Notes: generated from the sequence alone by a model not told the origin. 64,000 bases of DNA from an uncultured Tenacibaculum sp. (GCF_947498805.1 NZ_CANMLT010000005.1:186001-250000), one strand, 5' to 3'; positions 25,888 through 34,558 are shown, numbered from the stretch's first letter. A program made the numbers and translations.

Positions 25888-26913
25888 ATGAAAATCTTGA
25901 AGTACATTCTACTATTGCTACTTGCATTAATCGTTTTAGGTCTTATTTACGTAGGAACTTATGACGGGAAATACGATGTAAAAAGAAGTAAAGTTATAAA
26001 AGCTCCTATTGCTCATGCTTTTAATACGGTAAACGATTTAAAAACTTGGGAGAAATGGGGTCCATGGCATGATGAAGATTCTACTATCGTGGTTACCTAT
26101 GGAGACAAAACCGTTGGTGTAGGTGCTTATAATAGCTGGACTAGTAAAGATGGTCCAGGGAGTATGAAAACTATTGCAATTGAACCTAACAAATCAATCC
26201 AACAAGAAATAACGTTTATGGATGGTGACCCAGGAGGTATTTATTGGGATTTTGAAGAAGTAGCTGAAGGAACGAAGGTTACTTGGGGAATGACTGCAGA
26301 AAAGTCTCCTTTCATGTTTAAAGCTATTGCCGCTATGGTAGGTGGTTGGGACAACATGTTAGGACCAATGGAAGAAAATGGATTAAACAATCTGGAAAAA
26401 GTTATGATTGAGACTATTCCAAAAGCTCCTAAATTTTCTTTAGGTGATCTAAGCATTGCGGAAGTGGATGCTAAAACCTTTATTGGTTATCATCATAAAG
26501 TAAAAATTGATCATGAGAACATGACGAAATTATTTATGCAAGACTTGCCTAAAGCGGGTATATATGCCACTAAAGCAGGTTTAAAACTAGGAGATTATAC
26601 TCCTGGAGCAGTTTTTTCTAAATATGATGAAGCTACCAATGAAACTGAATTTTACATTGGTTTATTGTTACATACTAAATTAGCTCCTGCAGAAGGAATG
26701 CAAGTAGTTAATTTACCAAAAGGGAAAGCTGTTACTATTTCTAAATTTGGTAATTATGGCGTTGGAGATGAGCAAGCTCATGTAGCTATTGACAATTACA
26801 TTCTAACTAATAATCTAGAAAGAACTTGGCCAATTTGGGAACTATATGTGAATGATCCAAGTACCGTAAGTCCAGAAAAAATTCAAACAGATATATATTA
26901 TCCATTAAAGTAA
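25888..26913 (+). CDS. SRPBCC domain fused to a GyrI-like effector-binding domain
   Basis: A 341-residue protein. After an N-terminal hydrophobic anchor (LLLLLALIVLGLIYV), residues 30-180 are an SRPBCC/polyketide-cyclase-like ligand pocket (KVIKAPIAHAFNTVNDLKTWEKWGPW). Residues 190-341 resemble the GyrI-like/AraC effector-binding fold. The combination binds small hydrophobic or cationic ligands in other families, but no DNA-binding part is present. It is flanked by terminators and so is monocistronic. Confidence 0.85.
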   Translation: MKILKYILLLLLALIVLGLIYVGTYDGKYDVKRSKVIKAPIAHAFNTVNDLKTWEKWGPWHDEDSTIVVTYGDKTVGVGAYNSWTSKDGPGSMKTIAIEPNKSIQQEITFMDGDPGGIYWDFEEVAEGTKVTWGMTAEKSPFMFKAIAAMVGGWDNMLGPMEENGLNNLEKVMIETIPKAPKFSLGDLSIAEVDAKTFIGYHHKVKIDHENMTKLFMQDLPKAGIYATKAGLKLGDYTPGAVFSKYDEATNETEFYIGLLLHTKLAPAEGMQVVNLPKGKAVTISKFGNYGVGDEQAHVAIDNYILTNNLERTWPIWELYVNDPSTVSPEKIQTDIYYPLK

Positions 26914-26920
26914 TAAAATA

Positions 26921-26954
26921 AAAAAAGCCTTAAACAAATGTTTAAGGCTTTTTT
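26921..26954. terminator. Terminator after the SRPBCC gene
   Basis: AAAAAAGCCTTAAACA and TGTTTAAGGCTTTTTT form a 16-bp perfect stem around a 2-nt loop. Confidence 0.92.
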
Positions 26955-26955
26955 A

Positions 26956-26995
26956 TCTAACCAAACTTAGTATAAAAACTAACTACTACTATTTT
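26956..26995. repeat. 40-bp perfect direct repeat, copy 1
   Basis: Starts TCTAACCAAACTTAGTATAA and ends CTACTACTATTTT. It is identical to 27102-27141 and starts inside the T-run of the preceding hairpin. On the minus strand it contains TAAGTTTG, a match to the -7 consensus. Confidence 0.9.
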
Positions 26996-27068
26996 TTATT
27001 GTATCAAAAATTATTTCTTGTCTTTACTATTTTGACACATTGTTTTTAAAAAAGTCACATTTAAAATG

Positions 27069-27100
27069 AAAAAGACTCTAAAATAAATCTAGAGCCTTTT
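27069..27100. terminator. Second terminator-like hairpin without a gene in front
   Basis: AAAAGACTCTA and TAGAGCCTTTT pair with one A-C mismatch. No coding sequence precedes it on the plus strand, and the 40-bp repeat copy 2 follows directly. Confidence 0.55.
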
Positions 27101-27101
27101 G

Positions 27102-27141
27102 TCTAACCAAACTTAGTATAAAAACTAACTACTACTATTTT
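27102..27141. repeat. 40-bp perfect direct repeat, copy 2
   Basis: Identical to 26956-26995, 146 bp further on, and again immediately next to a hairpin. The conserved unit is therefore hairpin plus 40-mer. Confidence 0.9.
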
Positions 27142-27353
27142 AAAAACTACTATATTTTTTCTTATAGAGGAAACCTCTCTTTTCAGACATCTGTAAAACA
27201 AATAAGGGGTAAAGCCTTACTAAGAGAAGTTTTAAGGGTAACTTATATCTATAATACTTTCACTTTCTTATTTTAATGAACTTAACAAAACATTGTTTCT
27301 GTTTCGCTTTCATAAATTAAGACCCACCTTTTTTTTAAAAGTCACTTAATTGC

Positions 27354-27391
27354 AAAAAAAAATCTCAAAATTTTCATTTTGAGATTTTTTA
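27354..27391 (-). terminator. Terminator of the nine-gene minus-strand operon
   Basis: AAAAAATCTCAAAA and TTTTGAGATTTTTT form a perfect stem around a short loop. It overlaps the stop codon of the last gene. Confidence 0.85.
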
Positions 27392-27661
27392 ATACAAATA
27401 TTTACGTAAAATTATTCTGTGTTCTGGTATCGACTTATCATAGTTTTCAATCAATACCTCTAGTATTTCTGGGAGCTTGACACCTATTTCCTTTTGAGAA
27501 GAATATCTAGAAACGTATAAATTATAATTGGTTTCTTTTTTTTCAAAAATTAAAAAATGTTGCTCATTTAATACAGAAAAACATATTTCATTCCCTGAAA
27601 ATGTTCCTGATGTATCTTTTATAAAGTCAGAAAACTCGTAATACTTAAAAACGTTCTCCAT
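27389..27661 (-). CDS. Small hypothetical protein after clpS
   Basis: A 90-residue soluble protein with alternating strands (EICFSVLNEQHFLIFEKKETNYNLYVS) and an acidic helical C-terminus. No signal peptide or known motif is seen. It begins 1 nt after the clpS stop and ends the operon, so it is translated with clpS. The family is not recognised. Confidence 0.65.
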   Translation of the reverse strand: MENVFKYYEFSDFIKDTSGTFSGNEICFSVLNEQHFLIFEKKETNYNLYVSRYSSQKEIGVKLPEILEVLIENYDKSIPEHRIILRKYLY

Positions 27662-27662
27662 T

Positions 27663-27938
27663 CTAAACTATTTCAGCAGATAAACCTAACTGAAGTAATT
27701 TAGAACAACGAGGCTCTAAATCTTTGTACTCACCAGTTTTAACGGTACATTTCCCTTTATAATGAACTAATATAGTACATTGCTCTGCCTGCTCTAAAGT
27801 ATGATCACAAACGCTTACTAAACTATCAATAACAAAGTCAAACGTATTTACATCATCGTTATGTAAAACTATTTCATGCTTTTGTGTTTCCTGAAACAAA
27901 ACATCTAACTCCTCTTGAATTTTTTCTATTGTACTCAT
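27663..27938 (-). CDS. clpS: ATP-dependent Clp protease adaptor ClpS
   Basis: A 91-residue adaptor that delivers N-degron substrates to ClpAP-type proteases. The signature IVLHNDDVNTFDFVID contains the conserved N-D-D-x-x-T-F, and the second block is CTILVHYKGKCTVKTG. The conserved histidine of the V-H segment is present. It is 6 nt downstream of prmA, a common Bacteroidota order. Confidence 0.94.
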   Translation of the reverse strand: MSTIEKIQEELDVLFQETQKHEIVLHNDDVNTFDFVIDSLVSVCDHTLEQAEQCTILVHYKGKCTVKTGEYKDLEPRCSKLLQLGLSAEIV

Positions 27939-27944
27939 TTTGTT

Positions 27945-28778
27945 TTATTTTTTATAACGCAGGGCTACCCAATTATTCCTGTCAATAGTTTTTTGCAAAG
28001 ATAAATTATATTTTGATACCTCTTTATCTATCAATGGAATATCCTCTTTATAAAAACCGCTTAACAATAAAACACCATCATCTGTTAAACAGTTTGTATA
28101 TGTTTCCATGTCTTGCAATAAAATATTCCTATTAATATTAGCAATAATAACATCATAGCTTTTATCCTTTAACAAGCTAGCATCTCCTTCATAAACAGAA
28201 ATATGACTACAATTATTTCGCTGCGCATTTTCAACAGAATTTTCATAACACCAAGCATCAATATCAATAGCATCAATAGGTTGTGCTCCTTTCATTTCTG
28301 CAAAAATTGCTAAAATACCAGTACCACATCCCATATCTAACACTTTCTTCCCCTGAAGCTCAAGGTCTAATAAATGCTGTAACATCATATGTGTTGTTTC
28401 ATGATGTCCAGTACCAAAACTCATCTTAGGCTCAATTACAATATCAAATTCTAAGTTTGGATTCTCGTGAAAAGGAGCTCTTACACTTACTTTGTCATCA
28501 ACCTGAATAGGATTAAAATTCTTCTCCCATTCCGCATTCCAATTGGTTTGCGCTATTTCTTTATGTGAATGTTCAATCTTAAATTCTGAAGATGATAGCA
28601 CAAATAAATCTTCTAAAATAGCTTCATTCCAATCATTTTTTTGAATATACGCCACTACTCCATGCTCATTTTCTACAAAACTCTCAAAGCCTACACCTCC
28701 TAGTTCTGCTATTAGAATTTCGGTTGCTGGATCTTTTGGAGTTACTGTAAAATCGTATTCAATGTAAATATTATCCAT
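27945..28778 (-). CDS. prmA: Ribosomal protein L11 methyltransferase
   Basis: A 277-residue S-adenosylmethionine enzyme trimethylating L11. The N-terminal 115 residues recognise the substrate. The Rossmann core has VLDMGCGTGILAIFAEMKGA, DIDAWCYENSVENAQ and VIIANINRNILL. The EPKMSFGTGHHETTHMM block is diagnostic of PrmA. Its start overlaps the end of the preceding gene by 8 nt. Confidence 0.95.
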   Translation of the reverse strand: MDNIYIEYDFTVTPKDPATEILIAELGGVGFESFVENEHGVVAYIQKNDWNEAILEDLFVLSSSEFKIEHSHKEIAQTNWNAEWEKNFNPIQVDDKVSVRAPFHENPNLEFDIVIEPKMSFGTGHHETTHMMLQHLLDLELQGKKVLDMGCGTGILAIFAEMKGAQPIDAIDIDAWCYENSVENAQRNNCSHISVYEGDASLLKDKSYDVIIANINRNILLQDMETYTNCLTDDGVLLLSGFYKEDIPLIDKEVSKYNLSLQKTIDRNNWVALRYKK

Positions 28779-29181
28779 TAATATTTTCTTTACTTCTTTG
28801 TTCTTTAATAAATGCTACACCACAAGAAAGTTTTTTCGCCAAGGGTGTTTTGGGGTGTACAACTCGCCAAAAGGGAGTTATATCATTGGTAGTTTTTCCT
28901 TTAGTTAAAGATTCTAAAGCTACTTCAGCAACTATTCTTAAAAAGATACTTGTAGTAACAGGGCAAGAATTTTCTGCGAAATGTTCAATTGCCATATCTT
29001 TACGCATTACCTTTATATCTACTGAAGTTCCTTTAGGAATCTCATTCACATAGTTATCTATAATTTTCGGAGTTGCGATAAACATTTTCGTTCCTTCTTC
29101 TAAGTCGGCAAAACGTTTATCAATCACCTTAACAACAGGTGGTTTCGTTGAATTATATTTTTCTAACCATGTCTTAGGCAT
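28771..29181 (-). CDS. Conserved hypothetical protein between tpiA and prmA
   Basis: A 136-residue soluble protein abutting tpiA with no gap and overlapping prmA by 8 nt. The C-terminal half (TPFWRVVHPKTPLAKKLSCG) has a weak resemblance to the active-site segment of alkylguanine-DNA alkyltransferase-like proteins, but there is no PCHR motif and the rest does not fit. I do not recognise the family. Tight packing with tpiA and prmA shows that it is real. Confidence 0.75.
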   Translation of the reverse strand: MPKTWLEKYNSTKPPVVKVIDKRFADLEEGTKMFIATPKIIDNYVNEIPKGTSVDIKVMRKDMAIEHFAENSCPVTTSIFLRIVAEVALESLTKGKTTNDITPFWRVVHPKTPLAKKLSCGVAFIKEQRSKENING

Positions 29182-29943
29182 TTAAATTGCCTTTACTATT
29201 TCTATAAAATCATTTGCTTTTAAAGATGCTCCACCAATTAAACCTCCATCTACATCAGGTTTAGAAAAAATTTCTTCAGCATTTGCTGGTTTTACACTTC
29301 CCCCATATAAAATAGACATTGCATCAGCCACTTTATCTCCATACTCATCTTTTAGTAAGCTTCGTATAAATTTATGCATTTCTTGAGCTTGCTCAGGAGA
29401 CGCAGTCTCTCCAGTTCCAATTGCCCAAACTGGTTCGTAAGCCAACACAATATTTGAAAAACTAGTTGCTTCCAAGTGGAATAAAGCATTTTTTATTTGA
29501 CTTTCAACCACCTTAAAATGATTGTTGCTTTTTCGATCTTCTAATTGTTCTCCGAAACAGAAAATTGCTTCCATTCCCTTTCCTAATACTGTATCTACTT
29601 TTTGAGCTAACAACGCATCCGTTTCACCGTAGTAGGTTCTTCTTTCTGAATGTCCAACAATACTAGATGCTACTCCTATATCATTTAGCATATCCACAGA
29701 AACTTCCCCTGTAAACGCTCCGCTTTTTTCGTGAGAAACATTTTGAGCAGCAACTTCAATTACTGATTTCTTTGTTCTGTTAACCGCAGATCTGAGGTTT
29801 ACAGAGCTAGGAGCAATTACCACTCTTGTATTTTTATCTAATTTTACTTTTTTTAATTCCTTTTTTAAACCTTTTATTAATGCTTTAGCTTCACTAAGGT
29901 TTTTATTCATCTTCCAGTTACCTGCAACTATTTTCGCTCTCAC
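29182..29943 (-). CDS. tpiA: Triosephosphate isomerase
   Basis: A 253-residue glycolytic enzyme interconverting dihydroxyacetone phosphate and glyceraldehyde 3-phosphate. The catalytic residues lie in VAGNWKMN (Lys), VGHSERR (His) and LAYEPVWAIGTG (Glu plus the mobile loop). The phosphate-binding blocks ILYGGSVKP and GLIGGASL are intact. It sits in the middle of an operon that begins with redox lipoproteins. Confidence 0.97.
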   Translation of the reverse strand: MRAKIVAGNWKMNKNLSEAKALIKGLKKELKKVKLDKNTRVVIAPSSVNLRSAVNRTKKSVIEVAAQNVSHEKSGAFTGEVSVDMLNDIGVASSIVGHSERRTYYGETDALLAQKVDTVLGKGMEAIFCFGEQLEDRKSNNHFKVVESQIKNALFHLEATSFSNIVLAYEPVWAIGTGETASPEQAQEMHKFIRSLLKDEYGDKVADAMSILYGGSVKPANAEEIFSKPDVDGGLIGGASLKANDFIEIVKAI

Positions 29944-29964
29944 TAAATTATTCTCTTTAATTTA

Positions 29965-30456
29965 TTATTCTTTTAATGCTTCTTCCAATCTAGGATCTGT
30001 AGGCTCAGATACTCTTGATAAAGATGCAATTCCTAATTCGTTTACCACCATGTAGTAAGGGATATCCTTTATTCCAAAACTTTTAGCAAAACCTCCTTTT
30101 AAAGCAGATGATAAGAAATAGTGATCTCCATCAATATTAAAGAATCGTTCAATTCCGTTTTTCCACTGTGGAATGTTCTTGTCTATTGATAAAAACACAA
30201 ACACCACATCTGGGTTCTCTTGCTTTAATTTTTTTATCTTAGGAATACCTGATATACATTCTGCACACCATGATGCACAGACTTCAAACATAACCTTTTT
30301 TCCTTTATATTTTGCTAGAATTTCTTTAAATGTTATGGGGCTTTCATCTATTGTTAAAAACTTCTCATTTAATACTTCTTCAGGAAAAGCTGTTGGTTTT
30401 TCTGAGTTACACGAAACTAAACATGTTAACAATAAAAGCAATACTATTCTCTTCAT
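29965..30456 (-). CDS. TlpA-like thioredoxin lipoprotein, CAEC active site
   Basis: A 163-residue protein with a lipoprotein signal (LVSC). The thioredoxin fold of the TlpA/ResA type carries the active site ASWCAECISG. FVFLSIDKNIPQWKNGI is the strand-helix segment and DIPYYMV the cis-proline region. It is the last of three tandem paralogues and 21 nt upstream of tpiA. It is predicted to be a periplasmic thiol reductase, possibly recharged by DsbD. Confidence 0.88.
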   Translation of the reverse strand: MKRIVLLLLLTCLVSCNSEKPTAFPEEVLNEKFLTIDESPITFKEILAKYKGKKVMFEVCASWCAECISGIPKIKKLKQENPDVVFVFLSIDKNIPQWKNGIERFFNIDGDHYFLSSALKGGFAKSFGIKDIPYYMVVNELGIASLSRVSEPTDPRLEEALKE

Positions 30457-30496
30457 AATAAATGTTTTAGATTATTAGTAGTATAGCTAATGTACG

Positions 30497-30988
30497 TTAT
30501 TTTTTTAAGTTTTCTTTTATTAATTTATCGGTTGGCTTCGTTGCTTTAAACATTTCAATTTCTCCTTTCTCATTCACAATCAAATATCTGGGAATCCAAT
30601 TCAAGTTTAAAAATTCACCAAAATCACCTTTCCATCCAGATTTCATAAAATAATGTTCTCCTTCAATTCCTAGTTTTTCTATTCCTGCTTTCCAACTTTC
30701 TATATCTCTATCTAATGATAAATGCAAGAATACTACCTCTGGATATTCTTCAAAAAGTCTTTTTTCTTCTGGCAATGCTTCTCTACAATCACCACACCAA
30801 GAAGCCCAAACATTCACTAGTATTTTTTTTCCTTTATACTCCTCAAGAATTTCTTGAAATGTAATTGGTTCTCCATGAGTACTTATAAAAGTATCATTCA
30901 ACGCTTTTTCTGAAAAAACTGTTGGAGTTTCAAATGTACACCCTAAACATAGTAATGCCAGGGCTACAAAAAGTACATTTTTAATCAT
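30497..30988 (-). CDS. TlpA-like thioredoxin lipoprotein, CGDC active site
   Basis: A 163-residue paralogue of the gene at 29965, with lipobox LLCLGC and active site ASWCGDCREALPEE. VVFLHLSLDRDIESWK and WIPRYLIVNEKG match the paralogues. The start shares a base with the stop of the gene at 30988-31470, so the two are coupled. It is a likely functional disulfide reductase. Confidence 0.88.
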   Translation of the reverse strand: MIKNVLFVALALLCLGCTFETPTVFSEKALNDTFISTHGEPITFQEILEEYKGKKILVNVWASWCGDCREALPEEKRLFEEYPEVVFLHLSLDRDIESWKAGIEKLGIEGEHYFMKSGWKGDFGEFLNLNWIPRYLIVNEKGEIEMFKATKPTDKLIKENLKK

Positions 30989-31470
30989 TATTTTATTTTT
31001 TGCTGAAGTGTTTCTGAAAGCTTAGACGTTTTATACACTAATATATTACCCTCTTTATCTATAATTAAAAATCTCGGTATGGTTTTCAGCTTCAAAAACT
31101 CCCCTAAGACTCCCTTTCCTTTTTTTTGAATATAATAATGACTTCCTTTTACTTTAAGTGATTCCAATCCTCTTTTCCAGTCATGATAACTATGATCTAC
31201 CGATAGAAAAATATACTCGGCATCTGTATTTTTATTTTGAAACTTAACCACATCATCAAAGCTATCTTGACTAATTGGACAGTAACTTGCGTAGATTTGA
31301 ATGAACTTTTTTTGTTCTTGATTCTTAGCCAGAATCTCTTTTAAAGAAGTTTCTTTTCTATCAACTGTTAACAATTCTTCTTCTAATGCCTCTTGACTAA
31401 ATTGTTTGGGCTGAAAAACCCCACAACTTACAAAGCTGCTAATTAATAATAAGGCAATTATATTTCTCAT
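30988..31470 (-). CDS. TlpA-like lipoprotein with degenerate CPIS active site
   Basis: A 160-residue paralogue with lipobox SFVSC. The place of the active site reads YASYCPISQD, so the resolving cysteine is replaced by serine. The rest of the fold (IFLSVDHSYHDWKRGLES, TIPRFLIIDKEGN) is kept. A CxxS protein can bind a partner by a stable mixed disulfide or act as a monothiol isomerase, but cannot run the normal reductase cycle alone. It starts 1 nt after the OppB-like gene. Confidence 0.85.
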   Translation of the reverse strand: MRNIIALLLISSFVSCGVFQPKQFSQEALEEELLTVDRKETSLKEILAKNQEQKKFIQIYASYCPISQDSFDDVVKFQNKNTDAEYIFLSVDHSYHDWKRGLESLKVKGSHYYIQKKGKGVLGEFLKLKTIPRFLIIDKEGNILVYKTSKLSETLQQKIK

Positions 31471-31471
31471 T

Positions 31472-32557
31472 TTATTGAAGTCTAATTCTAGGATCTAACC
31501 AACTATAAATAATATCAACCAAAATATTAATGATAATAAACAAGGTTGCAACTACCAATACGCTTCCCATAATTACCGGTAAATCTAAGGTGTTCAAAGA
31601 GTTCACTATTTCTTTTCCTAAACCATTCCAATTAAAAATATACTCTACAAACACTGCTCCGGCCAACATTGAAGCAAACCAACCTGAAATTGCTGTTATT
31701 ACAGGATTTAATGAATTTTTCAATGCATGTGTTTTTATTACTTTAAACAATGTTAATCCTTTTGCCTTTGCGGTTCGTATATAATCTTGGCTAAGGGTTT
31801 CTAACAATGAGTTACGCATTAATTGTATTACTACTGCTAACGGGCGAATTCCTAAAACTATTGCAGGTAGTATCAAGTTTTTCCACTGAATATATACCCC
31901 TTCTCCAAAATTATCTACTTCGTATAAACTCCCCGTCATTTCTAAACTCGTGTATTTGTGTAATACAAATCCGAAAAACCAAGCAAATAAGATAGCCGAA
32001 AAGAAAGAAGGTACACTCATTCCTAAAGTACTGATGACAGCAATAATTCTATCAAAAACTGTGTCTTTAAATAATGCTGAAAAAATTCCTAAAACAATAC
32101 CTATTATTAAAGCTAAAGTAATTGCTACCACCGCTAAAATTGCCGTATTAGGAAGTGTTTCAGCAATAACCTCAGATACGTTTTTACCATTCTTTTGAAA
32201 AGATTCTCGTAAATACGGATATTTTATAACTATATCTGTTTCCCCTATTGAAAACAACTTTTGTGCATTGTATTTTTTTTCTGATAAAAAAGTATAGTCT
32301 TCTTTACTTTTACTATGAAATGATAATGGAGAAACATCATTTAAATAGTACAAATACTGTGTGAAAATAGGCTTATCAAAACCATACTTTTTTCTAATAT
32401 TTTGAAGTTGCTCGGTATTTTCACGCTGATCTAACATCATACGAGCTGGATCACCCGGTAGAATGTTAAACAATAAAAAAATTACTGTAACTACTCCAAA
32501 AAGTGTTAGAAAACCGTAAAATACTTTGCTTATGATATACTGAAACATATACAACAA
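31472..32557 (-). CDS. OppB/DppB-type ABC transporter permease
   Basis: A 361-residue permease of the binding-protein-dependent peptide/nickel class. The N-terminal helix and VIFLLFNILPGDPARMML are the typical opening. The periplasmic region 60-130 is followed by five more helices. The EAA cytoplasmic loop lies in RTAKAKGLTLFKVIKTHALKN. No OppC, OppD/F ATPase or binding protein is adjacent. It heads the operon, followed by three TlpA-like genes. Confidence 0.92.
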   Translation of the reverse strand: MLYMFQYIISKVFYGFLTLFGVVTVIFLLFNILPGDPARMMLDQRENTEQLQNIRKKYGFDKPIFTQYLYYLNDVSPLSFHSKSKEDYTFLSEKKYNAQKLFSIGETDIVIKYPYLRESFQKNGKNVSEVIAETLPNTAILAVVAITLALIIGIVLGIFSALFKDTVFDRIIAVISTLGMSVPSFFSAILFAWFFGFVLHKYTSLEMTGSLYEVDNFGEGVYIQWKNLILPAIVLGIRPLAVVIQLMRNSLLETLSQDYIRTAKAKGLTLFKVIKTHALKNSLNPVITAISGWFASMLAGAVFVEYIFNWNGLGKEIVNSLNTLDLPVIMGSVLVVATLFIIINILVDIIYSWLDPRIRLQ

Positions 32558-32583
32558 AGATAACAGAAAGTGACAAAAAAGTG

Positions 32584-32591
32584 TACTTTTG
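32584..32591 (+). promoter_or_regulatory. Candidate -7 box for pyrF
   Basis: TACTTTTG matches TAnnTTTG 20 nt upstream of the pyrF start codon. A clear TTG element is missing at the usual distance. Confidence 0.45.
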
Positions 32592-32611
32592 CATAACTTT
32601 TACAACAACAA

Positions 32612-33427
32612 ATGACAACACAACAACTCGTTAACCAAATAAGAAAAAAGAAATCGTTTTTATGCATCGGTTTAGATGTAGATTTAAATAAAATTCCGCA
32701 ACACTTATTACAAGAGGAAGATCCTATTTTTGCTTTTAACAAAGCAATTATCGATGCTACACATCATTTATGTGTTGCCTATAAGCCTAATACCGCTTTT
32801 TATGAAGCTTACGGGATAAAAGGTTGGAAATCGTTGGAAAAAACCATCAATTATTTAAATGAAAAACATCCAGAAATTTTCACTATTGCTGATGCAAAAC
32901 GTGGTGATATTGGAAACACCTCAACCATGTATGCAAAAGCATTTTTTGAAGATTTATCTTTTGATAGTGTTACCGTTGCTCCTTATATGGGAAAAGACTC
33001 TGTGGAGCCTTTTTTAGCTTTTGAAAATAAACATACTATTATGTTAGCATTAACCTCTAATGAAGGTGCTTTTGATTTTCAAACATTACAGGTCAACAAT
33101 CAGGAGTTATACAAACAAGTTTTAGAAACTTCTAAGAAATGGAATAATGCTCAAAACCTAATGTATGTTGTTGGAGCTACGAAAGCTGAATATTTAGCTG
33201 AAATTAGACAAATTATTCCTGAGAGCTTTTTATTAGTTCCTGGTGTTGGTGCACAAGGAGGAAGTTTAGTGGACGTTTGTAAATATGGTATGACAGACAA
33301 TATTGGGCTACTTATAAATTCTTCAAGAGGAATTATCTATGCTTCAAATACTGAGAATTTTGCTGAAGCTGCAGCTAAAAAAGCTGAAGAATTGCAATCT
33401 CAGATGAGTGTACTTTTAAAAGGATAA
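32612..33427 (+). CDS. pyrF: Orotidine 5'-phosphate decarboxylase
   Basis: A 271-residue enzyme making UMP from OMP. It belongs to the longer type 2 group, with [14 protein letters not shown] at the start and the catalytic block [14 protein letters not shown] containing the D-x-K. The phosphate loop lies in [11 protein letters not shown] and the C-terminal [11 protein letters not shown]. The stop shares one base with the next gene. Confidence 0.95.
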   Translation: MTTQQLVNQIRKKKSFLCIGLDVDLNKIPQHLLQEEDPIFAFNKAIIDATHHLCVAYKPNTAFYEAYGIKGWKSLEKTINYLNEKHPEIFTIADAKRGDIGNTSTMYAKAFFEDLSFDSVTVAPYMGKDSVEPFLAFENKHTIMLALTSNEGAFDFQTLQVNNQELYKQVLETSKKWNNAQNLMYVVGATKAEYLAEIRQIIPESFLLVPGVGAQGGSLVDVCKYGMTDNIGLLINSSRGIIYASNTENFAEAAAKKAEELQSQMSVLLKG

Positions 33428-34227
33428 TGAAAAAACATAAGGATCAAATAGATAGAGTTATAGAATTGACTCAAACACCCAAGAAAATTATATCACTGGT
33501 TCCAAGTCAAACCGAATTATTGGTTGACTTGGGGCTAGAAGATTCTATTGTAGGTGTAACCAAATTTTGTATCCACCCTATTCATTTAAGAAAAACAAAA
33601 ACCATTGTTGGAGGTACTAAGAATATAAAAGTAGACCGAATAAAAGAGCTTCAACCTGATATTATTTTATGTAATAAAGAAGAAAACACCAAAGAAATTG
33701 TTGAAGCTTGTGAGAAAATTGCTCCAACTCATGTTTCTGATATTTTTACGCTGGAAGATGCTCAAGAGTTGATTCTTCAGTATGGTGAAATTTTTGCTAA
33801 AAGAACGGATGCTTCTAAAATCGTTCAAAAACTAGCATTTAAGATTACAGATTTTAAAAATTTCATTCAAGACAAAGAAGCACAAAAAGTTGCTTATTTT
33901 ATTTGGAGAGAACCATGGATGGTAGCTGCCAACAATACTTTTATAAATCATTTATTGGAGCTAAATAAATATAGTAACATTTATAAAAACAAAGAACGCT
34001 ATCCTGAAGTAGCATTAAAGAAGATACGATTAGAAGGTGATCCTGATTTAGTTTTTTTATCCTCTGAGCCATATCCTTTTAAAGATGAACATGCTTTTGA
34101 GGTAGGGAGATTCACCCATCATGCCAAAACGGTGTTTGTTGACGGTGAAATGTTCTCTTGGTATGGGAGTAGATTACTAAAAGCTTTTGACTATTTTAAA
34201 AAGTTACATAACAGGATTAACCGTTAA
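33427..34227 (+). CDS. BtuF/FepB-like helical-backbone binding protein
   Basis: A 266-residue protein of the cobalamin/siderophore binding-protein fold. KIISLVPSQTELLVDLGLEDSIVGVTKFC is the classic N-terminal block. LQPDIILCNKEENTKE is the hinge-helix start. No signal peptide or lipobox is present, so it may act in the cytoplasm, or the annotated start misses one. It is coupled to pyrF by an ATG/TAA overlap, and its last 24 nt overlap a converging small gene. No permease or ATPase for it is nearby. Confidence 0.85.
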   Translation: MKKHKDQIDRVIELTQTPKKIISLVPSQTELLVDLGLEDSIVGVTKFCIHPIHLRKTKTIVGGTKNIKVDRIKELQPDIILCNKEENTKEIVEACEKIAPTHVSDIFTLEDAQELILQYGEIFAKRTDASKIVQKLAFKITDFKNFIQDKEAQKVAYFIWREPWMVAANNTFINHLLELNKYSNIYKNKERYPEVALKKIRLEGDPDLVFLSSEPYPFKDEHAFEVGRFTHHAKTVFVDGEMFSWYGSRLLKAFDYFKKLHNRINR

Positions 34228-34404
34228 TTCATTGTCTAAATACTTTAACCTATTTAGCTTTTCTAATACTTTCATTGCTTTGAAGGCAGAACGATCACTT
34301 TTACATTCGTCTTCATACTTATAATCATTAGCTCTCTCAACTAATTTGTTGTATCTCTCCTCAAGATGCTTTCTATACCTATGTAGTTGACTAATTCTTG
34401 ACAT
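34204..34404 (-). CDS. Small conserved charged-helix protein
   Basis: A 66-residue protein starting MSRISQLHRYRKHLEERYNK; the longer frame from 34503 would add a hydrophobic stretch that overlaps a terminator, so I use the inner ATG at 34402-34404. It is rich in Arg, Lys and Glu and predicted to be helical, with ANDYKYEDECKSDRSAFKAM in the middle. Similar short proteins are conserved in Flavobacteriaceae, and no function is known to me. Its 3' end overlaps the binding-protein gene by 24 nt. Confidence 0.7.
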   Translation of the reverse strand: MSRISQLHRYRKHLEERYNKLVERANDYKYEDECKSDRSAFKAMKVLEKLNRLKYLDNELTVNPVM

Positions 34405-34505
34405 GATAAATTTCATTAAACAGGGGACATAAATATACACAATTATTTGAAAACCAGCCATATAAACAACTGCAATTTTCGAAAAAAAAGGGATATTTCC
34501 CATAA

Positions 34506-34538
34506 AAAAAAGACTCTTAATAATTAAGAGTCTTTTAT
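34506..34538 (-). terminator. Terminator of the DUF4197 gene
   Basis: AAAAGACTCTTAA and TTAAGAGTCTTTT form a perfect stem around TAA. T- and A-runs flank it on both sides. Confidence 0.88.
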
Positions 34539-34558
34539 ATTCTTATTTTTATTTCAAA

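Larger units (their letters stand above)
26914..27388. other. Long intergenic region with duplicated hairpin units
   Basis: No gene is seen in 475 bp. It holds the terminator of the SRPBCC gene, two copies of a 40-bp element each directly preceded by a terminator-like hairpin, a small GAGG-AAA-CCTC hairpin near 27172, and the terminator of the minus-strand operon at its right end. Confidence 0.6.

Noticed and set aside
26956..27141. Possible CRISPR array
   Set aside because: Only two repeat copies with a spacer of over 100 bp, and no cas genes.
28771..29181. Alkylguanine-DNA alkyltransferase-like function for the 136-residue protein
   Set aside because: Only a short FWRVVHP resemblance; the catalytic PCHR is missing and the length does not fit.
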